From: Flavobacterium notoginsengisoli
Lineage (GTDB): Bacteria; Bacteroidota; Bacteroidia; Flavobacteriales; Flavobacteriaceae
Assembly: GCF_014207905.1 (NCBI RefSeq)
Contig: NZ_JACHLB010000002.1
Span: 62,001-126,000, forward strand
DNA length: 64,000 nt
Reading direction: 5' to 3'
This document shows, piece after piece, positions 17,092 to 25,883 of the stretch (position 1 is the first letter of the stretch; each line of letters begins with the position of its first letter). The notes beneath the pieces were generated by a model. That model saw only the letters and a list, made by a program, of their open reading frames with translations, had not been told where the DNA came from and searched no databases. Position numbers and translations under genes: made by a program.

Positions 17092-17652
17092 TCAATCTAT
17101 AATTACAGACTTAATCTTCAATACAGATCCAGAAACTGGATTATAATTCACAAAATTGAATTTGCATAAATTGTGAATATTCAGAAGTTTTCCATCAGCG
17201 AGTTCATCTTGTTTAAAGTTTGACCAAGGAATTTTTATCGTTTTAAATTGATTTGGAGAAGCAGGCAAACTAATTCTCGGATGCGAGCCGCCATGCACGC
17301 ATCCAGTTCCTTCAGAATTTCCTTCTCTCGCTTGCAGTTTTATAATTTGTGTTGATTGATAAGTGATTTCTACAAATTTCGATTCATTAGAAAGATTGGT
17401 CGGAATTCCATCATTGGTTTCAGATGAAGTAATCATCACATTAAGTTCAATTTCACCTTTCGGGTTGTCTTTTGCGGTTATCGTAATTATTCCTTTTTTT
17501 AAGCGAACATCATTTATTGTTTCTTCACTTTCCTTTGATGGACCAGCGATAAACCATTTGTTAGATTGTACAAGATTTTCTTTTTTTTCTTGGGCATTTG
17601 CCGAAAAGCTAACAAAACAAACAACTAAAAAACAGATAAATAATTGACGCAT
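17092..17652 (-). CDS. secreted beta-rich protein of unknown function
   Basis: A 186-residue protein with a clear signal peptide (LFICFLVVCFVSFSANAQ). The mature part is strand-rich, and its end (FKTIKIPWSNFKQDELADGK, then ILNIHNLCKFNF-like and VLKIKSVIID strands) resembles the jelly-roll ending of carbohydrate-binding domains. There are two cysteines, in GCVHGG and NLCKF, possibly a disulfide. I do not recognise a named family. It converges on the DUF5009 gene across a palindromic repeat. Confidence 0.75.
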   Translation of the reverse strand: MRQLFICFLVVCFVSFSANAQEKKENLVQSNKWFIAGPSKESEETINDVRLKKGIITITAKDNPKGEIELNVMITSSETNDGIPTNLSNESKFVEITYQSTQIIKLQAREGNSEGTGCVHGGSHPRISLPASPNQFKTIKIPWSNFKQDELADGKLLNIHNLCKFNFVNYNPVSGSVLKIKSVIID

Positions 17653-17760
17653 ATTACTTTTTAAAATCAGATAATTAGAAACTCAAATGTACTTTTTTTA
17701 GCCTTTTAAAAATCTTTTTTATTCACTTAAAATTTTAAGTATAATTCTTAATTAAAATTT

Positions 17761-17768
17761 TAAATTTG
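17761..17768 (+). promoter_or_regulatory. TAAATTTG -7 box of the outer-membrane protein gene
   Basis: An exact TAnnTTTG match 27 bases before the ATG at 17796. No TTG is found at the usual distance upstream. Confidence 0.55.
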
Positions 17769-17795
17769 TAAGAGTCGGTTTTTAAAATATTGTGA

Positions 17796-18980
17796 ATGAA
17801 TAGTTTAAAAAGTCTATGTATTTTCGGTGTTTTATTAATAAGTTCGTTTTGCACAGCTCAGAACGATAGTACAGCTGTGGGGAATCGAGATATCTTAGAT
17901 GTTATTCATAAAATTTTTGATAAGAATGATACCATTAAAAAAGATCATCAAAAAAAGTTAGCATTTTCTTTACTTCCAGTTCCTGTCGACGTCAATTCCA
18001 GTACGGGTTTAGTGGTTTCCTTTTTAACTACATTTTATTTAGACGAAGATCACGAAAACACCAAAATGTCTCAGATTACCTTTTCGCCTTATTTTAGTTT
18101 TACCAAACAATATGTTTTTCCAATACAATCTTATGTTTATACAAGTGAGAACAAATGGAATTTTATTGGAGATTATCGCTATATGATTTATCCACAGGAT
18201 ACTTACGGATTAGGCGAACATGATTCTAAAGAAAAAATGTCAACACTCGATTATCAACAATGGCGTTTTTATCAATTTGTAACCAGAAAAATTGTTGGGA
18301 ATTATAGGTTAGGAATGGGTTTCCTCTTAGATAATTATCAAAATATTTCGGAGCAATCTTATGTAGACGAGGAAACTGATTATGATCAATATATGAACGG
18401 AGATTACACAGATGAAACTTCATTCGGATTTGCGATTCAGGGTTTGTATGATTCACGGGAAAATATCATCAATCCAAAACAAGGATTATATGTTGAGGCC
18501 GATTTGCGTATTAATACCAGTGGAGTAGAAGGTGATAAGTGGCAATCGTTATATATAGACGCCAGAAAATATCATTCTTTCAGTAAGACCAAACATAGAG
18601 TTTGGGCTTCGAGAGCTTTTTATTGGTCTACTTTTGGAGGAAAACCGCATTATTTAGATTTGCCAAGTATTGGCTGGGATCGTGACGGAAAAACAGGACG
18701 CGGTTTTACCAAAAACAGATATCGAAGTAATGCCTTAATTTATTTTGAAACCGAATACAGAACAGATATCAGTCGAAATGGCTTTTTTGGAGCCGTGTTT
18801 TTTACCAATATTTCATCAGTTTCAAAACTGGACACTTATGAATTTAAGAAATGGAATCCTGCTGTTGGAACCGGAATTCGCATAAAATGGAACAAACGTA
18901 ACGGCAGTAATCTGGCGCTAGATTACGGAATTAGTAAAAACGACTGGTCACTTCGCTTGGGGTTATCAGAAAATTTCTAA
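17796..18980 (+). CDS. BamA/TamA-type outer-membrane beta-barrel protein
   Basis: A 394-residue protein with a signal peptide (cleavage after SSFCTA) and a C-terminal surface-antigen (D15/Omp85-like) barrel. Evidence includes RENIINPKQGLYVEADLRIN, the typical Omp85 strand pair, alternating aromatic strands throughout, and a terminal strand ending in DWSLRLGLSENF with aromatic C terminus. POTRA domains are absent: only about 50 residues precede the barrel. It is therefore a small relative rather than BamA itself. The glycosyltransferase gene begins 32 bases downstream and may share its transcript. Confidence 0.87.
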   Translation: MNSLKSLCIFGVLLISSFCTAQNDSTAVGNRDILDVIHKIFDKNDTIKKDHQKKLAFSLLPVPVDVNSSTGLVVSFLTTFYLDEDHENTKMSQITFSPYFSFTKQYVFPIQSYVYTSENKWNFIGDYRYMIYPQDTYGLGEHDSKEKMSTLDYQQWRFYQFVTRKIVGNYRLGMGFLLDNYQNISEQSYVDEETDYDQYMNGDYTDETSFGFAIQGLYDSRENIINPKQGLYVEADLRINTSGVEGDKWQSLYIDARKYHSFSKTKHRVWASRAFYWSTFGGKPHYLDLPSIGWDRDGKTGRGFTKNRYRSNALIYFETEYRTDISRNGFFGAVFFTNISSVSKLDTYEFKKWNPAVGTGIRIKWNKRNGSNLALDYGISKNDWSLRLGLSENF

Positions 18981-19012
18981 CTTTCGGCCAAAATCTACAA
19001 GATCAATTATTC

Positions 19013-20176
19013 ATGCAGTTATCGATTATTATTCTCAACTATAATGTAAGTTATTTTCTGGAACAATGCGTTTTAAGTGTTCAGGAAGCAATCACAACAA
19101 TCGATGCAGAGATAATTGTGGTAGATAATAATTCATCAGATGACAGTGTTTTGATGATGAAAGAGAAATTTCCAGACGTAAAACTGATTGAAAACAAAGA
19201 GAATTTTGGTTTTCCAAAAGGAAATAATATAGGTTTTCGTGAAGCGAAAGGAAAGTACATCTGTATTTTAAATCCCGATACCGTTGTTGCCGAAGATACA
19301 TTTACTAAAATTCTGGCTTTCGCCGAAAGGCAAAACAATCTCGGAATTATCGGCTGTAGACTAATTGACGGAACTGGAGAATTTCTTCCCGAAAGTAAAA
19401 GAGGAATTCCAACGCCTTGGGTCGCTTTTACAAAGATTTTTAGTTTGTATAAAATCTTTCCCAAAACAAAACTTTTCAATCAATATTATGCTCAGCATTT
19501 AAATGAAAACGAAACCGGAAAAGTTGATATTCTGGTTGGTGCTTTTATGTTTTTAGAAAAAAAACTATACGAAGATTTAAATGGTTTTGACGAAAACTGT
19601 TTTATGTACGCAGATGATATCGACTTGTCTTATCGTGCTTTACTATTACAAAAGACTAATTTTTATTTTCATGAAACAACAGTTTTACATTACAAAGGAG
19701 AAAGTACAGTAAAAGATGAAATGTACATGAAACGTTTTCAGGAAGCTATGAATTTCTTTTATCAGAAGCATTTTAAGAAATCTTGGTTTTTTAGCCTTTT
19801 TATACAAATTGGTACTTTTTTGTTTTCTATTGCGAAAATGTTTCAAGGAAAACCAAAGGATAATCCATTGCTGGAAAGCTATTTTTTATGCTCCGAAAAT
19901 GAGAATTTCACTAAAAAACTGGCTTCGATTTTGGAAAATAAAGTTGGTTTTTTAGAATTCAAAGAGGAAAAAATGGTAAATTCGTGCCTTGTTTTAAAGG
20001 GTAAAAAGACAGAGATCATTTTGGATAATCACTATATTTCATTCAAAAAATGTATCGAAATCATAGAAACTCTTAAAGATAAGAAGGTTACTTTTAAAAT
20101 ATTTCCCAAAAAAACGGGTTTTATTATTGGAAGTAATTCCAGAAATGACAGAGGGCAAATTATAAAAATTGAGTAA
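19013..20176 (+). CDS. glycosyltransferase family 2
   Basis: A 387-residue GT-A fold transferase that probably acts at the cytoplasmic face of the inner membrane. Residues 3-60 contain LSIIILNYNVSYFLEQCVLSV and EIIVVDNNSSDDS; the metal-binding region is YICILNPDTVV; later come GAFMFLEKKLYEDLNGFDENCFMYADDIDLSYR and HYKGEST, typical of rhamnosyl/dTDP-sugar-type GT2 proteins. A hydrophobic stretch (SWFFSLFIQIGTFLFSIA) near 260 may anchor it. The C-terminal 100 residues are not part of the GT domain and are unfamiliar. The sugar and acceptor are unknown. Confidence 0.9.
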   Translation: MQLSIIILNYNVSYFLEQCVLSVQEAITTIDAEIIVVDNNSSDDSVLMMKEKFPDVKLIENKENFGFPKGNNIGFREAKGKYICILNPDTVVAEDTFTKILAFAERQNNLGIIGCRLIDGTGEFLPESKRGIPTPWVAFTKIFSLYKIFPKTKLFNQYYAQHLNENETGKVDILVGAFMFLEKKLYEDLNGFDENCFMYADDIDLSYRALLLQKTNFYFHETTVLHYKGESTVKDEMYMKRFQEAMNFFYQKHFKKSWFFSLFIQIGTFLFSIAKMFQGKPKDNPLLESYFLCSENENFTKKLASILENKVGFLEFKEEKMVNSCLVLKGKKTEIILDNHYISFKKCIEIIETLKDKKVTFKIFPKKTGFIIGSNSRNDRGQIIKIE

Positions 20177-20260
20177 AAAATTATATTAAGTGTAATTTAT
20201 GTTTAAAATATTCATTAATTTCGCAATCTGAAAATCAAAAACATCTTTTAGATTAACAAT

Positions 20261-21619
20261 ATGGCAAGATTTGAATTAAAGCTTCCGAAAATGGGAGAAA
20301 GTGTCGCTGAAGCAACCATTACAAACTGGTTGAAAGAAGTTGGAGACAAAATTGAAGCTGATGAAGCTGTACTCGAAATTGCAACCGATAAAGTTGATAG
20401 CGAAGTGCCTAGCGAAGTATCAGGAATTTTAGTTGAGCAGTTGTTTGGAAAAGATGATTTGGTGCAGGTAGGACAGACTATTGCTATTATTGAAACTGAA
20501 GGCGGAGATGCGCCAGTTGTAGAAGCGGATAAAGTTGAAGAAACCGTTGCTCCTGCCGAAGCTACTGAAATTGAAAATTCAATCGAAGAAATAAAAGAGA
20601 CGGTTGCTGTTTCTCAAGATTTTTCAGGTTCAGAAAAATTCTTTTCTCCATTAGTAAAAAATATTGCAAAAGAAGAAGGCGTTTCTTTGAGTGAATTAGA
20701 AAATTTATCTGGTTCAGGAAAAGACGGACGCGTGACTAAAGAAGATATTTTAAAATATATAGAAGACCGTAAATCTGGGGTTGTACAAGCTCCAAAAGCG
20801 GTTGAGGAAACTCCGAAAGTAGTTGCAGAAACGCCAAAAACTGAAGCGCCTAAAGCAGTTGAGCCAGTTGCTCAAAAAAGCCAACAGGCAGTTCCGGTTT
20901 CTGTAAATGGAGCTGACGAAATTGTCGAAATGGACAGAATGCGTAAACTGATTTCAGGATACATGACAGCTTCAGTTCAGACTTCGGCTCACGTTCAATC
21001 TTTTATAGAAGTTGATGTAACGAACATTGTAAAATGGAGAGATAAAGTAAAAACTGCTTTCGAAAAAAGAGAAGGTGAGAAGTTGACTTTTACGCCAATT
21101 ATGATGGAAGCAGTTGCAAAAGCTTTGAAAGATTTTCCAGGAATGAACATTTCTGTTGATGGCGATTATATCATCAAAAAGAAAAATATCAATTTAGGAA
21201 TGGCGGCGGCGTTACCAAACGGAAATTTAATTGTTCCTGTAATTAAAAATGCAGATCAGTTGAATTTGGTTGGAATGGCAAAAGCGGTTAACGATTTAGG
21301 AAATCGTGCAAAAGCTGGAAAATTAAAGCCAGACGATACGCAAGGCGGAACTTATACAGTAACAAACGTAGGTACTTTTGGAAGTGTCTTTGGAACTCCG
21401 ATTATCAATCAGCCTCAAGTGGGTATTTTAGCTCTTGGAGCAATTCGTAAAGTTCCTGCGGTAATAGAAACTCCTGAGGGGGATTTTATTGGAATTCGTC
21501 AGAAAATGTTCTTGTCTCACTCTTATGATCATAGAGTAGTAGATGGAGCTTTAGGAGGAAGTTTTGTGAAAAGAGTAGCAGAATATTTAGAAGCTTTTGA
21601 TGTGGATAGAGATTTCTAA
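20261..21619 (+). CDS. dihydrolipoamide acyltransferase, E2 component of a 2-oxoacid dehydrogenase
   Basis: The 452-residue core subunit of a 2-oxoacid dehydrogenase complex, moving the acyl group from lipoyl-lysine to CoA. There is one lipoyl domain (residues 2-80, lipoylated Lys in EIATDKVDSEVPSE), an Ala/Pro/Glu-rich linker, a peripheral-subunit-binding domain (FFSPLVKNIAKEEGVSLSEL...GRVTKEDILKYI), a second Ala/Pro linker and the catalytic domain ending in SHSYDHRVVDGALGG. The wording favours the branched-chain or broad-specificity type rather than pyruvate (PDH E2 usually differs in its lipoyl repeats). E1 and E3 genes are not adjacent. Confidence 0.93.
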   Translation: MARFELKLPKMGESVAEATITNWLKEVGDKIEADEAVLEIATDKVDSEVPSEVSGILVEQLFGKDDLVQVGQTIAIIETEGGDAPVVEADKVEETVAPAEATEIENSIEEIKETVAVSQDFSGSEKFFSPLVKNIAKEEGVSLSELENLSGSGKDGRVTKEDILKYIEDRKSGVVQAPKAVEETPKVVAETPKTEAPKAVEPVAQKSQQAVPVSVNGADEIVEMDRMRKLISGYMTASVQTSAHVQSFIEVDVTNIVKWRDKVKTAFEKREGEKLTFTPIMMEAVAKALKDFPGMNISVDGDYIIKKKNINLGMAAALPNGNLIVPVIKNADQLNLVGMAKAVNDLGNRAKAGKLKPDDTQGGTYTVTNVGTFGSVFGTPIINQPQVGILALGAIRKVPAVIETPEGDFIGIRQKMFLSHSYDHRVVDGALGGSFVKRVAEYLEAFDVDRDF

Positions 21620-21640
21620 ATCGATTATAAAAAATTTTTC

Positions 21641-21671
21641 AAATCCGATTAGTGTAATACTGATCGGATTT
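21641..21671 (+). terminator. terminator of the E2 gene
   Basis: A stem of about 13 bp (AAATCCGAT with its complement, extended by TAGT/ACTG pairing) with a 5-base loop is followed by a T-run, 22 bases past the stop codon. Confidence 0.88.
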
Positions 21672-21811
21672 TTTTATGTTTTGTAAGAAAAGCGTTAGAT
21701 GGTAATGCCTGAAGAGGTTATTGTTGTATTTCTTAAAAGTTAAAATCGTTAAATGAAAGCTTTTTTCGACAAAAAAAATGAGAATAAAGGAGGATATTCG
21801 GCTTTAAAAAT

Positions 21812-21819
21812 TACATTTG
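21812..21819 (+). promoter_or_regulatory. TACATTTG -7 box of the exonuclease gene
   Basis: An exact TAnnTTTG match 20 bases before the ATG at 21840. The -33 element is not evident. Confidence 0.55.
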
Positions 21820-21839
21820 TAAACTTATAAAAATTAGAA

Positions 21840-22610
21840 ATGGAATTAAAACTTAACAAACCAATTTGCTTTTTTGATCTCGAAACAACGGGAATTGATA
21901 TCGGTAAAGATAGAATCGTAGAAATTTCAATATTCAAAGTTTTTCCTAACGGAAACAAAGAAAGTAAAACCTGGCTGGTTAATCCAACAATTCCAATTCC
22001 TCCGCAAACTACTGCAGTTCATGGCATAACTGATGAAAAAGTAGCAAATGAACCAACGTTTACTGAACTTGCTCCTCATATTCATAATATGATTAAAGAT
22101 AGTGATTTGGGCGGTTTCAACTCAGATCGTTTTGATATTCCGCTTTTGGCAGAAGAATTGCTTCGTGCGGGAGTTGATTTTGATATGAAAAATAAAGTTT
22201 CTGTAGATGTGCAGACCATTTTTCATAAAATGGAAGAGCGTACTTTAAGTGCGGCTTTGAAATTTTACTGTGGAAAAACCCTTGATAATGCACACTCTGC
22301 AGAAGCTGATACAATGGCGACTTACGAAATTCTGAAAGCGCAATTAGATCGTTATCCTGAATTAGAAAACGATATGAAATCGTTGTCTGAATTTACAACC
22401 CGTAAAAAAATCGCAGATTTTGCTGGAATGATTGCTTTTGATAAAGATGACGAAGAAATTTTTACTTTTGGAAAACATAAAGGTGCTAAAGTGGAAAAAG
22501 TTTTAGAATCAGAGCCAGGTTATTTCAGCTGGATTCAAAATGCTGATTTTCCTTTGTATACCAAAAAAGTTTTGACAGCAATTAAATTAAGAAAATTAAA
22601 TACGAAGTAA
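21840..22610 (+). CDS. DnaQ-like 3'-5' exonuclease with ExoX-type C terminus
   Basis: A 256-residue DEDDh exonuclease of the DNA polymerase III epsilon/RNase T superfamily. ExoI FFDLETTGIDIGKDRIVEIS holds the first two acidic residues (residues 12-14), ExoII GGFNSDRFDIPLLAEEL holds the third, and ExoIIIe AHSAEADTMATYEIL gives the catalytic His and Asp. The last 60 residues, FTFGKHKGAKVEKVLESEPGY...SWIQ, are the extra domain also seen at the end of exodeoxyribonuclease X. It is thus likely a stand-alone repair or RNA-processing exonuclease rather than the replicative proofreader. A CAGT-type repeat directly follows. Confidence 0.9.
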   Translation: MELKLNKPICFFDLETTGIDIGKDRIVEISIFKVFPNGNKESKTWLVNPTIPIPPQTTAVHGITDEKVANEPTFTELAPHIHNMIKDSDLGGFNSDRFDIPLLAEELLRAGVDFDMKNKVSVDVQTIFHKMEERTLSAALKFYCGKTLDNAHSAEADTMATYEILKAQLDRYPELENDMKSLSEFTTRKKIADFAGMIAFDKDDEEIFTFGKHKGAKVEKVLESEPGYFSWIQNADFPLYTKKVLTAIKLRKLNTK

Positions 22611-22702
22611 GTTATCAGTCGCAGTCTCAGTTTTCAGTTTTGACTGAGACTATTTCTGTATTTAGATAACTGCGACTGAAAACTGTGACTGAAAACTAAA
22701 AA
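22611..22702. repeat. CAGT-type inverted repeat, copy D
   Basis: The left end starts GTTATCAGTCGCAGTCTCAG and the right end holds ACTGCGACTGAAAACTG and GTGACTGAAAACTAAAAA. The outer words CAGTCGCAGT and ACTGCGACTG pair with each other, and CAGTC...GACTG steps occur inside. The last 18 bases match the right arm of copy C (10371-10388) exactly. The element ends two bases before the ATG of the FAH gene and so forms its 5' leader. Confidence 0.82.
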
Positions 22703-22704
22703 GA

Positions 22705-23316
22705 ATGAAAATCATTTGTGTCGGCAGGAATTATGCCAATCATATAGAAGAACTAAAGAACGAACGTCCGAGCGAGCCGGTAGTTTTTATGAAACCTGAT
22801 TCTGCGGTTTTGTTGAAACAGCATCCGTTTGTTATTCCGGAGTTTTCTGAAGATGTTCATCATGAAATAGAAATTATTGTAAAGATTAATAAAGTCGGAA
22901 AGTATATCGAACCTAAATTTGCTCATAAGTATTATGATGAAATAAGTGTCGGAATCGATTTTACAGCTAGAGATTTACAAAGTAAGCTGAAAGAAAAAGG
23001 TCTTCCATGGGAAAAAGCTAAGGCATTTGACGGTTCTGCGGTAATTGGTGATTTTTTGCCAAAAACTAACTTTGTTTCTATGGAAAATCTTAATTTTGAA
23101 TTGAAAACAAATGGCGAAACGGTTCAAAAAGGAAATTCTGAGATGATGCTTTGGAAGATTGATGAATTAATTTCGCACGTATCTCAGTTTTTTACATTAA
23201 AAATTGGAGATATTATTTTTACAGGAACGCCTGCTGGGGTTTCTGCTGTAAAACCAAATGATGTTTTAGAAGGCTTTTTAGAAGATAAAAAATTATTCAG
23301 AATACAAGTAAAATAA
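22705..23316 (+). CDS. fumarylacetoacetate hydrolase family protein
   Basis: A 203-residue single-domain FAH enzyme of the isomerase/decarboxylase/oxaloacetate-tautomerase type. The family markers are KIICVGRNYANHIEEL (residues 2-17), PVVFMKPDSAVL, the metal-ligand segment VHHEIEIIVKINK, VGIDFTARDLQ, KAFDGSAVIGDFL and IIFTGTPAGVSAV. It probably works on an acylpyruvate or oxaloacetate-like compound; the exact substrate is not decidable. Its leader is copy D of the CAGT repeat. The stop codon overlaps the next start (TAATG), so it is translationally coupled to the HPt gene. Confidence 0.9.
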   Translation: MKIICVGRNYANHIEELKNERPSEPVVFMKPDSAVLLKQHPFVIPEFSEDVHHEIEIIVKINKVGKYIEPKFAHKYYDEISVGIDFTARDLQSKLKEKGLPWEKAKAFDGSAVIGDFLPKTNFVSMENLNFELKTNGETVQKGNSEMMLWKIDELISHVSQFFTLKIGDIIFTGTPAGVSAVKPNDVLEGFLEDKKLFRIQVK

Positions 23317-23660
23317 TGGCTTTAAAGTACAACCTTTCGAAAGTGTATGCACTTTCAGATAACGATCCTGAATTTGTAAATCAGATTTTAACTTTATTTG
23401 TTACAGAAGTTCCGGAAGATTTAAAACAAATCAAAGAAGGAATTAAGAAAAAGGATCATAAATATGCTTATTCTTATGCGCACAAAATAAAGCCTACTTT
23501 GGATTTAATGGGGTTAAATGTAGCCTTTGAGGAAATTCTTCAAGTGGAAGCCTGGACAAAAGCTGAGGGCAAGAAAAAAGATATTATTGAAACTTTTAAG
23601 AGTATCAAAATACAAGTTAAAGAGGCAATTAAAGAGATAAAAAAAGACTTTGATTTATAA
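23316..23660 (+). CDS. single-domain histidine phosphotransfer (HPt) protein
   Basis: A 114-residue all-helical protein of the HPt class, relaying phosphate between hybrid kinases and response regulators. The phospho-acceptor His is H56 in YAHKIKPTLDLMGL, with Lys at +3 and Gly later as in other HPt domains. No kinase or receiver domain is attached, and its gene is fused translationally to an FAH metabolic gene (one-base overlap), an unusual setting for a phosphorelay protein. Its partner is unknown; the only two-component genes in the window are at 42.1-44.1 kb and are not hybrids. Confidence 0.85.
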   Translation: MALKYNLSKVYALSDNDPEFVNQILTLFVTEVPEDLKQIKEGIKKKDHKYAYSYAHKIKPTLDLMGLNVAFEEILQVEAWTKAEGKKKDIIETFKSIKIQVKEAIKEIKKDFDL

Positions 23661-23669
23661 AATATAATT

Positions 23670-23706
23670 AAAACCCAATTCTTGTATTGAGAAAGAATTG
23701 GGTTTT
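23670..23706 (+). terminator. terminator of the FAH-HPt operon
   Basis: A perfect 14 bp stem (AAAACCCAATTCTT with its complement) with a 9-base loop and T-rich end begins ten bases past the HPt stop. Confidence 0.9.
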
Positions 23707-23815
23707 GTTTTCTAATTTTGAAAAGCTACTGTTTCTGTAAAATAAGATTCAAGTGCTGAATTTTCTTCCTTTATAATAACCTGCTCAAGTCGGGTAAAAT
23801 TTTCCTTAAATAAAT

Positions 23816-25069
23816 ATGAAAGCAGCAATCATAACAATTGGAGATGAAATTCTAATTGGTCAAATCGTAGATACAAATTCAGCTTTTATTGCTAAATCTT
23901 TAGATAGAATTGGAGTTGAGGTGGCAGAAATGCTGTCAATAAGCGATGACAAAAAACATATTTTAGATACTTTTTCCAATCTCCAAAATAAGGTTGACGT
24001 TGTAATAGTTACTGGTGGATTAGGTCCAACTAAAGATGATGTGACAAAAAAAACGTTCTGTGAATATTTTGACGATGAATTAGTTGTAAATCCAGAAGTT
24101 TTGGCGCATGTAACGCAATTAATTGAAGGTTTTTATAAAAGACCTATTTCTCAGTTGAATAAAGATCAGGCTTTGGTTCCTTCAACGTGTACTGTTTTGT
24201 ATAACAAAGTTGGGACAGCACCAGGGATGTGGATGAAAAAAGAAAATACTGTTTTTATTTCGCTTCCGGGTGTTCCGTATGAAATGAAATATTTAGTAGA
24301 AGAAGAAATAATTCCGAAAATAGTTCGAGAATATAAACGCCCTTATATTATTCATAAAACCATTTTGACTTATGGTCAAGGAGAAAGTTTAGTGGCAGAA
24401 CGTATAGAGCAATGGGAAAATAATCTTCCTGACTTTATAAAGCTAGCCTATCTGCCAAATCCTGGAAGAGTTCGTCTTCGTTTGACTGCTCGAGGAACTA
24501 ATAAAGAAGAATTAGAAGAAGCTATAGAGAGCAATGTGCAATCATTGGATGCGATAATTCATGATATTATTGTAGGTTATGAAGAAAATGAAACAATTGA
24601 AACTGTAATTGGTAAATTACTTTCTAAACAAAATAAAACGATCTCAACGGCAGAAAGTTGTACAGGAGGAAGAATTGCGTCGCTTTTATCTGCTGTACCA
24701 GGATCATCTAGTTATTTTAAAGGAAGTGTTGTTTCTTATGCAACCGAAGCAAAAGTAAATGTACTTGGTGTTTCTCAAAGTTTAATTGGTCAATTTTCGG
24801 TAGTAAGTGCTGAAGTTGCATCTGCTATGGCTTTGAATGTGAAAAACTTACTTAAAACTGACTATGCATTAGCAACGACGGGTAATGCTGGTCCGTCAAA
24901 AGGCGATTCTGATGCCGAAATTGGTGCTGTTTTTATTGCTTTAGCAACGCCTAATGATGTAATTGTTGAAGAATTTAACTTCGGACAACCGCGTGAAAAA
25001 GTGATAGATAGGGCATCAGTTAAGAGTTTGGAAATACTGCAGAAAGAAATTTTAAAAATTGTGCAATAA
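23816..25069 (+). CDS. cinA: CinA: competence/damage-inducible protein, nicotinamide-nucleotide amidase family
   Basis: A 417-residue two-domain protein. The N-terminal molybdopterin-binding-like (COG1058) domain has [20 protein letters not shown] and [17 protein letters not shown] and belongs to the ADP-ribose-pyrophosphatase-type group. The C-terminal CinA domain from about 255 has [22 protein letters not shown] and [20 protein letters not shown], the nicotinamide-nucleotide amidase that recycles NMN in the pyridine nucleotide cycle. Length and domain order are standard. The next genes are rpmB, rpmG and ftsY, a neighbourhood I associate with Bacteroidetes genomes. Confidence 0.93.
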   Translation: MKAAIITIGDEILIGQIVDTNSAFIAKSLDRIGVEVAEMLSISDDKKHILDTFSNLQNKVDVVIVTGGLGPTKDDVTKKTFCEYFDDELVVNPEVLAHVTQLIEGFYKRPISQLNKDQALVPSTCTVLYNKVGTAPGMWMKKENTVFISLPGVPYEMKYLVEEEIIPKIVREYKRPYIIHKTILTYGQGESLVAERIEQWENNLPDFIKLAYLPNPGRVRLRLTARGTNKEELEEAIESNVQSLDAIIHDIIVGYEENETIETVIGKLLSKQNKTISTAESCTGGRIASLLSAVPGSSSYFKGSVVSYATEAKVNVLGVSQSLIGQFSVVSAEVASAMALNVKNLLKTDYALATTGNAGPSKGDSDAEIGAVFIALATPNDVIVEEFNFGQPREKVIDRASVKSLEILQKEILKIVQ

Positions 25070-25140
25070 TTTTTTGCTACAATGGTTTATTTTTCTTTTC
25101 TTTGCACCCTGATTTTGAATAACGATAAAAGATAAGTATA

Positions 25141-25377
25141 ATGTCAAGAGTTTGTGACCTTACAGGTAAAAGAGCGATGGTAGGAAATAACGTTTCTCAC
25201 GCTATGAACAAAACTAAGAGAAAGTTTTCTGTAAACTTAGTTAAAAAGCGTTTTTATCTTCCAGAAGAAGATAGATGGATTACTCTTAGAGTAGCAGCAT
25301 CTACGATAAAAACAATTAATAAAAATGGAATCACTGCAGTTTTGAAAAAAGCGCAGTCAGAAGGATTTATCAAATAA
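25141..25377 (+). CDS. rpmB: 50S ribosomal protein L28
   Basis: A 78-residue basic protein of the large ribosomal subunit. The start [20 protein letters not shown] and the following [17 protein letters not shown] are the family signature. One cysteine (CDLTGKR) remains of the zinc-binding set, so it is probably the zinc-free form. It heads an operon with rpmG and the DUF4295 gene, with gaps of 27 and 77 bases, and ftsY follows after a terminator. Confidence 0.96.
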   Translation: MSRVCDLTGKRAMVGNNVSHAMNKTKRKFSVNLVKKRFYLPEEDRWITLRVAASTIKTINKNGITAVLKKAQSEGFIK

Positions 25378-25404
25378 TCTTTTCCTAAATAAATATATAG
25401 CAAG

Positions 25405-25587
25405 ATGGCAAAGAAAGGTAATAGAATCCAAGTAATTTTAGAATGTACTGAGCACAAAACTTCTGGTGTTCCAGGAACTTCTAGATATATTACAACTAAG
25501 AACAAAAAAAATACTCCAGATAGATTAGAGATTAAAAAATTTAATCCAATCTTAAAAAGAGTAACTGTTCACAAAGAAATTAAGTAA
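25405..25587 (+). CDS. rpmG: 50S ribosomal protein L33
   Basis: A 60-residue basic protein ([21 protein letters not shown]) of the large subunit, near the tRNA E site. [11 protein letters not shown] and [20 protein letters not shown] are the family core. Only one Cys is left, so it is the zinc-free (C-minus) form. It sits directly between rpmB and the DUF4295 gene. Confidence 0.96.
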
Positions 25588-25664
25588 TAATTAGAGATTT
25601 TTATAAATCTCAAATGGTTTAGCCATTTCGAGTTTTATGGAAAACTTCAAATAACATTTGAATC

Positions 25665-25817
25665 ATGGCAAAGAAAACCGTAGCATCGTTACAAACAGCT
25701 TCTAAGAGATTGTCAAAAGCCATTAAAATGGTAAAATCTCCTAAAACTGGTGCATATACATTCGTAGAATCTATTATGGCTCCTGAAGAAGTTGATGAAT
25801 TCTTGAAAAAGAAATAA
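25665..25817 (+). CDS. DUF4295 small basic protein, ribosomal protein bL38 candidate
   Basis: A 50-residue lysine-rich protein: MAKKTVASLQTASKRLSKAI, then KMVKSPKTGAYTFVESIMAP and EEVDEFLKKK. This is the DUF4295 family, restricted to Bacteroidetes. From memory, the cryo-EM ribosome of Flavobacterium johnsoniae revealed this protein as a large-subunit component named bL38. Its place directly after rpmB and rpmG supports a ribosomal role. The start is an ATG 77 bases after the rpmG stop, and a terminator follows the stop. Confidence 0.9.
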   Translation: MAKKTVASLQTASKRLSKAIKMVKSPKTGAYTFVESIMAPEEVDEFLKKK

Positions 25818-25836
25818 TTACAATTACATTATATAG

Positions 25837-25867
25837 AAAAGCTACTTTCATTTCGGAAGTAGCTTTT
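25837..25867 (+). terminator. terminator of the rpmB-rpmG-DUF4295 operon
   Basis: An 11 bp stem (AAAAGCTACTT with its complement) with a 9-base loop and a following T-run lies 20 bases after the DUF4295 stop. Confidence 0.88.
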
Positions 25868-25875
25868 TTATTACC

Positions 25876-25883
25876 TATATTTG
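25876..25883 (+). promoter_or_regulatory. TATATTTG -7 box of ftsY
   Basis: An exact TAnnTTTG match just after the terminator, about 124 bases before the ftsY ATG. That gives ftsY its own promoter and a long leader. The leader contains AT-rich short repeats of the AATCTAATAAATCTAAAT kind. Confidence 0.55.

Noticed and set aside
21786-21793. AAAGGAGG as ribosome-binding site of the exonuclease gene
   Set aside because: It is about 50 bases from the ATG and upstream of the -7 box, so it is not in the transcript.
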